Assembly (NCBI GenBank): GCA_949317995.1
Contig: OX439037.1
Location: forward strand, 55,648,080 to 55,712,079
DNA length: 64,000 bases
Direction: 5' to 3'
From: Acholoe squamosa
Lineage: Eukaryota > Annelida > Polychaeta > Phyllodocida > Polynoidae
The notes under the pieces were generated by a model that saw only the letters and a program-made list of their open reading frames with translations, did no database searches and had not been told where the DNA came from. Made by a program: the position numbers and the translations under genes. Of this stretch, positions 35,340-46,223 are shown one piece after another; the first letter of the stretch is position 1; each line of letters starts with the position of its first letter.

Positions 35340-35949
35340 GAGACCCGTTTCACAAGGGCCATATACTAGTGATATAGACTTAAGAGCAAGATACTCATAA
35401 GGTGGTGTTAAGATCAATCATTGGATTCATTGGTCATATCTCTATAGCTCACTCTTAGTAGGAGGTGTTTCAAAAGGAAATTGGGATTGAAGCTTACTAG
35501 TAAAGAGTCAATGTAAGAGTGACATATGACCAACAGAAAGTAGCTGATTTATGTGAAAGGTTGAGGGTACACATAAATGGGAAAAATCATATCAATTAGT
35601 GGAATCCCACATATCTTTTTAATCCATGATGTCAGGAATATATCAAAATGAAATACCCTTTTATAATACCTTTTTATATTGTGAAATAACAAAGTAGAGG
35701 CACGTTCTGCACCTGGGTGATTGATCTTACTAGCTGAATGATTGGTCTACGAGTGACCTAAGGACTGATCTTGATTACTGCCCCTATGTCCAATGGACAG
35801 CTGTTTCTAAAGGACCAGTCTTAAGTTCCAATACTAGTGACAGCTTGTTCCGAAACACTAGTAGTCATTCCCAAATGACTGATCTTAAGTTGTCACTAGT
35901 AGAGTGGAAAGATCGATCTTAAATAAGGAATGCTTATGAAACAGGTCTC
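35340..35949. mobile_element. TIR element, about 610 bp, GAGACCYGTTTCA ends
   Basis: The left end GAGACCCGTTTCACAAG is mirrored by the right end (complement GAGACCTGTTTCATAAG). CAGA occurs at both borders and may be a target duplication. The interior repeats ACTAGTGAC and TCTTAAG words in both orientations. It is non-coding. Confidence 0.6.
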
Positions 35950-36832
35950 AGATTGTATAATTGTGGGCGTTGCTTGTGATCTTGGTAGAACGTACTTATA
36001 AATGGTGCACAGGGCCACTGTGGAAGTTTTCTGCAACATCACAGAAGCTGTTTTGCAGCATTAGAATTAAGGTTGTAAGATAGAAGGTAGCTGATGCACA
36101 ACATCATATAGCAATGGTTTGAATATCAATGTTGAATCCATAAACCACAAAGGATACACAGTTATTTTAATGGGGAACTCTACAAAATGGAGGTTCTAGT
36201 GGAGGCGACTGGAGGGATAGGAATGCGGTCAGGAGCCCAGCGGGGTAGTAAACTATATATAGACGGTGAATATGCTATGTATGCAGACCACTCGGGGGAC
36301 ATCAATTCCCACGCCCTGCCTGCTTCCTGATATAATAAATGGTTGCAGTATTAAAAAGGAAGACCATGGAGAAAGTGAGGTAGACCTGATATATGAACAC
36401 CAACGGAGCGTTTGAAGAGACAAAATGCTTAGTTATACTATGCTACATTACTACTCATTTTTATATTTAAATGTCATAGATATGGTAGCATGGAAAGATG
36501 GATTGACAAGCAAGAAATTGTAATCTTGGCACTTAACATGTCTATCAGTGATAAGTGCTAATTTCAACCAAGAGCCCTGACCCTGCAGAAAACTGTGGTA
36601 ATACAATAAACCTAACCCAGCGTTTGCTACATTTAGTAACCATATCAGCTTGTGAGTCTAGTATTGTGTTGCACAGCTACTGGAGGAGGTCAACTGTCAG
36701 ATATCCATTCTGAGCCACATCATTATGTATTAATGGATGGGTCTTGCTGTTAGACGTATGCTTCTCCCGCGGGTATCCGCTCGGCGCATGTTAATGACTA
36801 ACCACCCCCAAACAGACATTGAGATAAGGGTC
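35950..36832. other. Non-coding stretch
   Basis: No gene or repeat is recognised. Confidence 0.4.
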
Positions 36833-37068
36833 TTAGGGCCGTTTTCCACCGTCCAATACAGTGCCTCTATCGGCGATAGGCCCACAGTAGAGACTACCTT
36901 CCGCAACAGATAGTCATGCCTCAATACTAAACCCTAATACTAAAAGTCCACTGGGCCTCTTCGGCTCACTTTTGTGTAGGAAATATATGGCCAAAATCGA
37001 TAGAAGGGACCCAGTGGACTATTGGTCTATAGTTAACCAAATCGGGTGGTGGTGAAAATCGGGCCTAA
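36833..37068. mobile_element. MITE family A, copy 3, worn and interrupted
   Basis: The left TTAGGGCCGTTTTCCACC and right GGTGGTGAAAATCGGGCCTAA ends are recognisable, but the interior is strongly diverged from the copies at 940 and 2932. Most of its middle is replaced by a 78-bp mini-MITE at 36944-37021, a nested insertion. It is older than the other two copies. Confidence 0.75.
36944..37021 (-). mobile_element. 78-bp mini-MITE (TAGTCCACT family), copy 3, nested
   Basis: Ends AGTCCACTGGGCCTCT and AGAAGGGACCCAGTGGACTA. It is opposite in orientation to the copies at 26726 and 43948, judged by the internal TAGGAAATATATGGCC word. It lies inside MITE family A copy 3, so family A was present first at this place. 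Confidence 0.75.
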
Positions 37069-39360
37069 GTGGGCTGGAGCCCGTGGTGGGCGGAGGCTGG
37101 TCGTCTCACAATGCCACAGAAAGGAAGGAAGGAGATCTGGGGCTTCACGGAAGTCATATAAATTCACCAGTGACTCTGGGGCGTTGATCTTTTCTATGCA
37201 AGTATGCAGCTCGTGTTGGGTAATAATTCCTCCTTTGCCACCCCTAGGGGGCGGTAGGTGGTTAGTATGTACATAAATCCGCACCCACCCCCTCCTCCAC
37301 CCTATGTTAACTTCATATCAGAGTTACCTCAGGGGGATGAGGTCAGAGTATGGAGATGATGTCATGATGGTACTGGTACTTCTTTGTGTTAATGCCATCA
37401 ATATGATTGTAGTGCTGAGACATATCTGGCTGAGCTGATGCCATACAAAGGAGGAAGCGTTAGCTCCTCACAGATTCTACAGGCTGAATGGGATAGAATG
37501 TCATGGGGCTATAAAAAGTGGAGATTTGATCTCTGTTTTTATTTGATCATGAGCAGGGACTAACTGCCCTGATGCATGACAATGTTGGGGGTGGAATCGT
37601 TGCCCAGATAACCCACATCTAAAACTAGCGAGCAGTATTGACTATATAGGGGTTATATGCTGCGTATGGGGGTACATGGATGTGGCGTGGGCCATGGCAT
37701 CCACAGTCATGTCTCTATACACCGGCCACATTCGTTTGAGGTGAAATTTGGCTGGTTCCTGAAACGGCTGGTTCTGTGAATTATTTACAATAGAATTTCA
37801 TGGTTATCATTAAATCTGTTTGGTGGTATAAGTGGCTGGTAAGTAAATCAACCGACTTATTGAAGACCAATATATCGAAACTTGACTGTATAGATTTATT
37901 TATTAAAGTGATGTGTGTGTTTCTGTATGGGAATTGAACGCAGGTTTGGTCAGAAATGAAGTCTATGTCCAGTGTTCATTCTACAAATACAGTCGATAAT
38001 ACAGATTGAGCGTAGAATGACTCTTCATACTTGGGTCTGAGCATGACTTTGCCATTTAAAAATGTTCCAATTATGTTGTGCCTTTTTTGTAGTCGATGAA
38101 AGTAGTCTATATGAATATTATCGATATCAGTAAATGCAATCTCTAAGGCTGCTCCCTACGACTTATAACATATACAAAAGTAAGACACTGTACAACACTG
38201 AGGTCACCGTGTGCAACGAGGTGAACTATGGTGAAGGGGTCTAGACACCAGCGGCTTATATTAGTTATGAGAAGTGGAGCCCTTCTATATGATCAATATT
38301 GGAGATAAGAGGGCGGGGGGGGGGAGAGAATTGCGTTGGCTAGGGTGGTTTAGTGGATGTCTTGTCCGCGTCTGGCACCATGAACTCCAGCCCATACTGT
38401 AGACAACATCAGAGAGAGGGACTCCATCCCAGCCCGCCCACGGACTCTAGCCTTTTGTCATGGAGGCTTGGTCAGGATTGGTTTTCAGTGTAGACAGTTG
38501 GATGGGAAGAGGGGGTTTGCTGGAGAGAACAGATAATGTCCTATTCCTCAGAAAACCTTTAAAGTCTCCTCCTGAGGTCAAAGAGACATGAAGGGGGTGG
38601 GGCGCCTGGAGGAAATCTCCAGTCCATGACGACCAGATTTCCCGGCCGCCTGTCACCAAGCTTCTACGGAAAGGGCCATAGAGCCTATTCAGTGCAAAGG
38701 GTCATAAAACCGCCTTGTCGGACGTGTGTGGAAGACAAAGAAGGGAGCAAGGCGTAGAATGAAAGAAAACTGTATCTACTTTGGTTTTTGCCCATGGTAT
38801 ATAGCTGAAATGCTGGTTGCCCTCTGTCCTGGTTAGGTCATATGATTATTTCCCACCCCCACGGTCGCTGGCCTTGTTCAAATACAATCATCTACATTCA
38901 TTTGTGGAGAACCAGTGGCCTCTTCTTAGAGAACCTCCTATCATGTTGCCTGAGGTGCTGAAATGGTGAAGTATTTCTTATGGCTCCAATATTGCTGACG
39001 GTCGACTAATGACCTGCTCCCCTTTCCCCCGACCTCCACAGCTCCACTATACCGGTACTCAGTGGTGCCCACGCCCTATAGTAGTTATTCCTTCATCTAC
39101 TACCCCAACCTTTGTTTTTTATTCTACCCGTGAGGCTGTCCCCATGTCTTGAGCACAGTCGTGATTGGCAGGGACCTGAAGGGTGGCCTGCCTAATATTG
39201 ACAGACTACATGTTTCTACTCTCTGCTCCAGTCTTCAGCCATCCAAACAAACATGGCGTTCTTGGGAAAAGATGCCAGATTCAACAAGCCGACTGCCCAA
39301 TATCCAATGTTGGGGTACATTTGGTGTATTCATTTGTCAGCATCCAACTAGGCCTTCCAG
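37069..39360. other. Non-coding stretch
   Basis: No gene. Contains a CTCF-like word (37241-37254) and a G10 run at 38315-38324. Confidence 0.45.
37241..37254 (+). promoter_or_regulatory. CTCF-like motif
   Basis: Reads CCCCTAGGGGGCGG, matching the CTCF core CCASYAGRKGGCRS except at position 3. A sequence match only. Confidence 0.3.
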
Positions 39361-39604
39361 AAGGTCGAATCCCACATGGCGAAAAATGGCTGAAATATCT
39401 CTGCGATTTTGTCCCTTGCGTTGTATGGCCCTTGTTGAGGCCATAAAACGCAAGTACTACTGCAAACTTGTCCCTAAACCACTGTGGGATTCAGAATGAG
39501 ATGGTCAATCCTTGCGTTTTATGGCCCTTGTGGGGGCCATAAAGCGCAAGGGACAAAATCGCAGAGATATTTCAGCCATTTTTCGCCATGTGGGATTCGA
39601 CCTT
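39361..39604. mobile_element. Fold-back element, 244 bp, with a second hairpin in each arm
   Basis: Arms 39361-39453 and 39512-39604 are inverted copies, starting AAGGTCGAATCCCACATGG on the left. Within each arm CTTGCGTTTTATGGCCC-type sequence faces its own complement GGGCCATAAARCGCAAG, so each arm can fold by itself as well as with the other. The 58-bp spacer carries another GTGGGATTC word. No coding capacity. It resembles a palindromic MITE; the superfamily is not identified. Confidence 0.85.
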
Positions 39605-39843
39605 AACCACTGGAGGCTATAGCACAGGACCCCCCGGCACAGGAGCCTTCTTTCCGCCTTTCTATATATATAAACCGAGCTGACTGGCTGTTGTCAAGAG
39701 CTTGTGTAGGTGAAGTTGTACTAACGTAGACGTTCTGCCCTCTTCACAATGTTAAATTTAACACATTTTTAAGGCGGTGTCAGTGACGGCTGTATCAGCT
39801 ATATATTAAGTGCATACTTCCCCGTATGTCCGACTGTGGTAAC

Positions 39844-39908
<65 letters not shown>

Positions 39909-40613
39909 TTTAATTGATATGGTCCACAGATTTACAGGACCAGTATGTGACCAGTATGTGTTAGTTAGTAATATTGTTAGGAGGACATTCCATACGGATG
40001 ATACTTAGCATTTTGGGAACTAACTTCCACAGTGAGGGGATATAATTATATTCTTCCTTGGCTTACTCGTTTTGATCCTATGATGGTTATTCTATAATGG
40101 TCAAGTGGCGTTATGCCATGTTAGACTGAAATGAGATAGCCGGCAGTGACTTCATACTTTTATTTGGGGTACCGTCTTTCAATGATGGAAAATAAAGTTC
40201 AAAATTTCAGGAGTTGGGGGTCATTTTAACAGTTGCTTATATTAATCTGCAATATTAGTTGCCTAATCTTCTAGCCACTTTCTCCGTAAAAGTTAACCTT
40301 CTTCTACAATTTAGTGATCCTATTCTAGACCAGCCAAATAGCCTTTAGAAAATTGGTTATTGACGTTTTCCCAATTGGAAAAGTTTAGATATTGACATTT
40401 AGGCGGCAGAAAAATGTGTATGGAAAGATTACACTAGGCCAGAGTACATCCTTTACGTGGAGCAATGGCAGATACTATTAGCGTCAACATAAGTCACCCC
40501 TAGCGTTAAAAGGGTAACTTTGCCAAGAAAAAAATCATGCCAAGAGATATTACATTAATATCAAATCGCCGTTGAAATTGCCCCTTGCTAAATTGAATCT
40601 ATCATCTGAGAGC
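39605..40613. other. Non-coding stretch with (AT)n tract
   Basis: Contains the (AT)n tract at 39848-39906 and nothing else recognisable. Confidence 0.45.
39848..39906. repeat. (AT)n microsatellite, about 59 bp
   Basis: Uninterrupted TA dinucleotides. Confidence 0.97.
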
Positions 40614-40992
40614 ACTGTAGGCTGTTGCTCCTATTGTAAAAAGAGCTGTGAGTATATGCCCTCTTTTCTAAACAAGTCGTGCACTGCTTCACCTAAGTAC
40701 TTGCACTCACCACATTAGTCTGAAAAGTCAACTGCCTTGTTTAAAATAGATAGAGCTGCACTACCAGGTACCTACTCATGTCACACGCTCTATAGTTTAT
40801 TTATAGTTTATAGTACTGACTGACTTCTCCCAACTAGGCACCTACTCAAATCCCCCTTTTTGAGCACCGTACTTGAATGACCACTTGTGAGCAACAAAAG
40901 GGACAAGTTATAGCTACATGAAAAGAAAGGACTGGAAATGAGGGCATTTTTAGCCAGCTCTTCCTTTTACTATAGGAGCAACAGCCTCCTGG
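40614..40992. mobile_element. TIR element family D, about 380 bp
   Basis: Left AGGCTGTTGCTCCTATTGTA and right (complement AGGCTGTTGCTCCTATAGTA) ends match; the match extends with small gaps through AAGAGCTG to TATGCCCTC/AATGCCCTC. The end word CCAGGAGGCTGTTGC is shared with 2028 and 54539. Non-coding. Confidence 0.7.
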
Positions 40993-43947
40993 GTCCCTTT
41001 GGTCTATAGTTGTGCCCACTAGCAATTCTCACGTACCCCTACGGAGGCAATCATTGAGTCTGAATATGCTGAATTCTGCACAGCGTCTACATAACCAAGT
41101 TAAATGGGCATATAAATAGGCTTCCAACAAGCTGAACAAGGTTTTTGGTGATAATATTTAACTGTTTGCGATTACCTCATTTCTCCTTACCCCATGGGCT
41201 CTCAGCGGAGACAAGCGATCGGGAGATAATTTTCTAAATTACAATGTGATTAGCGGTTGATTGACCTCTTCGTCATTGTTATTGGTAATTGCTTTAGGTT
41301 CAACTAATGGGCAATTGATAACGATTTCCAATAGCCTGGAGTGCCATTTATCTACATCCTGAATGGGAAGTTCCCAATTGCTTAAGACAGGCATATTGCT
41401 GTTCACCCAGTGTATCAGGAATATCACTCTAACTAGAATTCTGGGGTTGGAGCGTTATTAGAATACCGAATTGTTGGATATGAAACTGATAAAAGACTAA
41501 ATGGACCTACATCATCATGCAGACCTTACCCTAAGGTGGATATTTTAAAGGTATGTGATGATCTAATTTGGAAACGATTTATCTAGCTCTAAACATGCTA
41601 CATCCACCTAAACGTAAAAAATACCTTTAGAACTTACACAACATTGATAGCCATACATTCATTGTGTATCCCTTAACCTTCTTGGTTTTGTGTCTTGACA
41701 AGTTTAAAATAAGCTATTTACCCTACTGTAGTTCATTCACCTCCCATCCCCTACCCCACCCAACCCTAAAACACACACAAAAAAGTTGTTATCTGACCTT
41801 TAGCCTATCTATATGCCCCAGACATTACAATTACAGTGATAATGGTTTTACTACATCGTCATATACAATTCTCTTGTTATTTACTATTCTCAATATTTAT
41901 CTCGAAGTATTCAGTTCTATATTATTATAAATAAATGTTTTCCAACACAGGTGGTCTGCCTCCTTATAAATTACCTATGGCTGGACTGGGGTGCCCCACC
42001 CCCTCCTCCATCATGCCTTCATTTCACAGCCTCTGCAGATCGCTCACACCCTCTACCAGTCAAGCTAGCTCTAACCACCTTCCTCAGTACATAGCAAGGC
42101 TGTGGGAATGGACAGAGGCGCCTTTGCCATCTAGGACAGGAGGCAGGGACCACTGGTGGTTAATAAGAGCAAATTGCAAATCGGAACACGCCTTTTCTGT
42201 GTTATGGGGGCAAGGTTGAATAATTTGATTTGATATCGGCTTGCTGGCTCATGCATACAAATGCAGTTTGCCGGCCTTGGGTCCAGCTGCACAACGGTGC
42301 GCAATGTGAGGAGTTCTAGGCCTGTTGGTGTAGTTAGAGGCATTTGCAGAGCTGAGCTCTATTACTCAAATTCTCATGTTCCTCCACGCAAAATGCATTT
42401 AGAGCCGGTGGGCTGGTGTTTACAGCTACTCTGTAATTTCTCATCATGCATATAACATATTATAAAACGGCTGGCAGTGCTCTGCTGCACGATAGAAGTG
42501 ACCTTGAATGCACTATAGGAGTGTAGTGCACACCAGAGCAAGGTCACCATAGCTGTAAACAAGTCAAGGGCCATTAATTGGTCTAGACATACCTTAATTG
42601 GGTACATAAGTGCTTGGAATGAAATGTACAACGTTTTATAAAGATAATAGACCGATGCATTCGTGCATCATAGGACAACAGACAGTCTCGATGTGAAGAA
42701 GATCGTTGTCTATTCTCTAAATAAGATCATAAATGGGATCAAGAACTGAACAGTTGTGGTGAATGTGATCAGCAATACGTTAAGTCGTTTTCTAACCACC
42801 ATGCAAACATACAGGCTTCACTATGAACATATGCCCGAACATCTTAAGTGCTCCTAAAATCCTCTCAGATTGCTTCCTCACGTTCTTATCATTTACCCTT
42901 GACTGACCTTGAACTGATGGTCGCGACTGACATGTGACGTAGATTTCACATGGTGCATCTTTTCTGCTTGACTCTCTTTACTCATGTGCATGCGCTAATG
43001 CTCTACTGTCACTGCTCCACAATCTATTCTGAATCCGGATTTAAATTTTGTCTTGAACAGACTGAATTGGCCATTACAAAATCGGATTACCGTAGGCTGT
43101 ATGTGTATAATGGGTGGAATAATACAGTACGCCTGTACGCGCCAGTCCTCGTTTGTCATCCCTTATTTCAGCAGTCTAGGCCTTAAGCTTCTCAAAAACT
43201 ATTTTCAGTGGATGATTGATGATATAAAACGGCGCTACCTCACAAGCAGCCCGGGTGGGACAAGGATGCCCCGCTAATGGCAGTACATGTTGTAAAAAGA
43301 ATCAGCCTGGTGTGTACGCCGTTACGCCGGTACCACTGACTATAGTGGGGCATCTGTCTGTATTATCGCTCATTGCTGAACCACCTGCCCGTATAGAAGG
43401 TCGGGCAACAAAAATTATAAGAGGGACTCAAATGGTCATTACTGGTTGGAATGATGGAGTAACATTTGTACACGGGACGACTGCCATCCCTGTGTCTGAT
43501 ATTAACCTTCCATACCTAGTACTCTTGAGTTGTTGAATGCTGCAACAGGGAGATAAGGGGTTAACACACAATGTGTGCACAATGTGCACCAGACAATGGC
43601 TTCTAAGGGAGATGGTAGGGAGGCAAGGCTTGGTGACAGGACAGCATGTGTTAAAGGTGATGAAAGGAGGTTGAATGTGTAAGTATGGTTGTATAGTAGG
43701 GTTCTGGGCGGATGATAATGGGCCATGTACATAATTGATACCAGTGGTAGGAGCTGGCTCAAATTCTCATGATCCATGGCTTTTCAGATTCAACGCAGAC
43801 GGTTAGTCATTATGGTAATAGCATTATGATTTAATCCACATAATAACATACATCCGCTAGTCAGAAAGAAAGAAAACTAACGGGTGTTGTGTCCATGCAA
43901 ATAGGCAGGCCTACAGTTCTAGTGGGTACTATCATCCATAAAAACCA
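40993..43947. other. Non-coding stretch
   Basis: No gene or clear repeat is recognised in about 3 kb. Short open frames (for example 41664-41930, 43255-43536) have no family features. Confidence 0.45.
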
Positions 43948-44025
43948 TAGTCCACTTGGCCTCTGTTGCATGATTGAGCAATACATTTCCTATATAAATT
44001 TCTGCGTCAGAGGCCTAGTGGACTA
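43948..44025 (+). mobile_element. 78-bp mini-MITE (TAGTCCACT family), copy 2
   Basis: TAGTCCACTTGGCCTCTGTT at the left is answered by GCGTCAGAGGCCTAGTGGACTA at the right. Same length and internal TATATAAATTTCTGCG as the copy at 26726. Confidence 0.8.
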
Positions 44026-46149
44026 TGGGTGTAAGGAGTGGTCTTAGAGTGTGACATGATTCAATCTAAGGACCACAGATACCTGCACTGCATATGTACC
44101 TGTGCCCTCTCACATAATGAGAGGTGAGCGTGTACACAATGAGCAGCCCGTGGAGCAGCTCAGCCCACATTCTCAATTCCCATCGGGGAAAACCCATCAT
44201 CACAGCCCCAGGCTTTTCCATTTAAGTTAGGGATATTACATGGTGGGACCTGCGAGTTGTTCTTGTTTATGAGTGACTGAAAAATCAAAAGAAGAGATGG
44301 ATGTTTTCAGAGGAGGGTTCAATACAGAATCAAAAGGAAAATCCGAAGGCGTGAGACTATTGTGTATCACCGGCTTCCTATTGAAGGGTGCAACACCAAC
44401 TGGCTTGCAAGAACAATGTGAGCTTTTGGAACGAAATTTCTTTCCCCGGCCTTTGTCTCTCCGTCAAAATGCCCATTGTCCCTCTTTCAGAATGCCCAAC
44501 AAAAAGATACGCGTGAAGTGTCATGAAGAAGGGAAAGTGTTCAATGGGAATTCCGTTTTCTTGTGGGATCCCAGGCTAGGTCACATCACTTAACCTTAAT
44601 ATTCTTAAATGAAGAATAGGATACTTATACATGTATTCCTCATGATGTTACAGTCAGGGGGAACTCGCTGGTACTCTGAACACAAAACACTAATTAATAA
44701 CCAGAGACGTTTGTTGTAAGACGGTGTACTCGGCTTTTCTATGCCAATGCCAAAAACTAAAGAGGAGAACGTGTAATTGTATAAGAGTTCATAATAGCTA
44801 CTAAAACTGTTCAATGTGTCCTTTAAATCGCAATTTCTCAAACAGTACCTAAAGCAATGTACCCAGCAGAGAGATCCATAACTAAACCTCTATTGGCTAA
44901 TGTAAGTCTAGCTTAAAACCCCGCAGTCAACCCTTTTGCTACAAGGCAAACGACGTATAGACGGAGCCTAATACCTAGGCCTACAAGGCAAACACACAGC
45001 TCTCAATCACAAAACCCTCGAGCTCAGGTCCAACTGTGTTGACCTGCATTTAATGTGCCCCTATATACAATGCGGGCTCGGGGCGGCATTAATTCCCCTG
45101 AGCCGTGCTCTAAACGGGTTGAGGTAGGTCAGCCGCTCAGTGTAAGCCATGCCCTTATGTGTTCAAGGGGACATGGGAATGTGATGATTCCATGTGGACT
45201 ACTAGATCAGGAGGGCTTTTCTCAATAATGTTATTTAGCACAGTTGGAAAACGCCATCCTTGTCCCCAGTGGTCCCATAGGAAGAAGTACCTCAAAGCCT
45301 GAAAGGTCAGCGTTATTCTGCTTCCCTAATGCATGAATACTGTGCTGTGCTCATACCGTCATCCCTATTTTGAATTTGAGATGGCACAGGCCGGTTATTC
45401 TTCAGGCGAGTTACTCCCCATGAACGCTAGACTAACCCTTGTGTCATCAGACCATTGGCAATGGTTTGACCTTTCATGGCTTATATATATATATTACATT
45501 CAATTATATTAATTCGTTATCATAGCAAAATATCAGTAAGTGACTCAGCAGCTTTGCATTAGTGCATTGTGCACCGGTCCATATAGCATCGGCATGATGC
45601 GGCATTGATGATACCCACAAGAGTTGCTATCATGCATCATGATGACAAAGGGGAATGATATGGTAAAGAACTATCAAGCTCTTTAAGGGTTTGTAACCAG
45701 TGTGTCCTATATCCTTGCACCTGCAGGCAGGGTCACAAGCTTCATACGTACTGTGGTCCTTTGCACTGACGGTGAGGTATCTTCACTAAAGATAGGTATA
45801 AATAAAGATAACACTGAAGATAGCTCTGTGGATATCTTTTATTTCTATGATGCTGGCATAATTTGTCATATATTTGTAATAATATCCTTGAAATGATAGG
45901 TTGGAGATAACTATTCTCAATGTATTTTTAAATTCTCAAAAATATCTTCAGTTTCCTTTGGAAATGGCATTGACTTATCTTTACCATCTGAAGTTATCGG
46001 CACCGTCTGTGCAAAAGACCACTCGTGTATGAGCAGACAAACTGCGCTATCTTTATCAATTCGCTGTATTAACTTCCTCTCCCCTTTTTTATAAACCATT
46101 TCAGTAAGCAGCTCAAAGAGAGGATGCTACACATGGTGTAAGAACTGAG

Positions 46150-46151
<2 letters not shown>
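44026..46151. other. Non-coding stretch with two weak exon candidates
   Basis: No secure gene. Two 45-base segments (44079-44123 and 45727-45771) are flanked by AG and GTGAG and are open in phase 1; they are discussed in Part 2. One GAGCAGCTC at 44153-44161. Words of the GCATCATG family at 45545-45690. Confidence 0.35.

Positions 46152-46222
<71 letters not shown>
46152..46222. repeat. (AT)n microsatellite, about 71 bp
   Basis: Uninterrupted TA dinucleotides. Confidence 0.97.

Positions 46223-46223
<1 letters not shown>

Noticed and set aside
43255-43536. 93-codon frame with an apparent Cys-rich start
   Set aside because: No domain pattern and no flanking splice signals.
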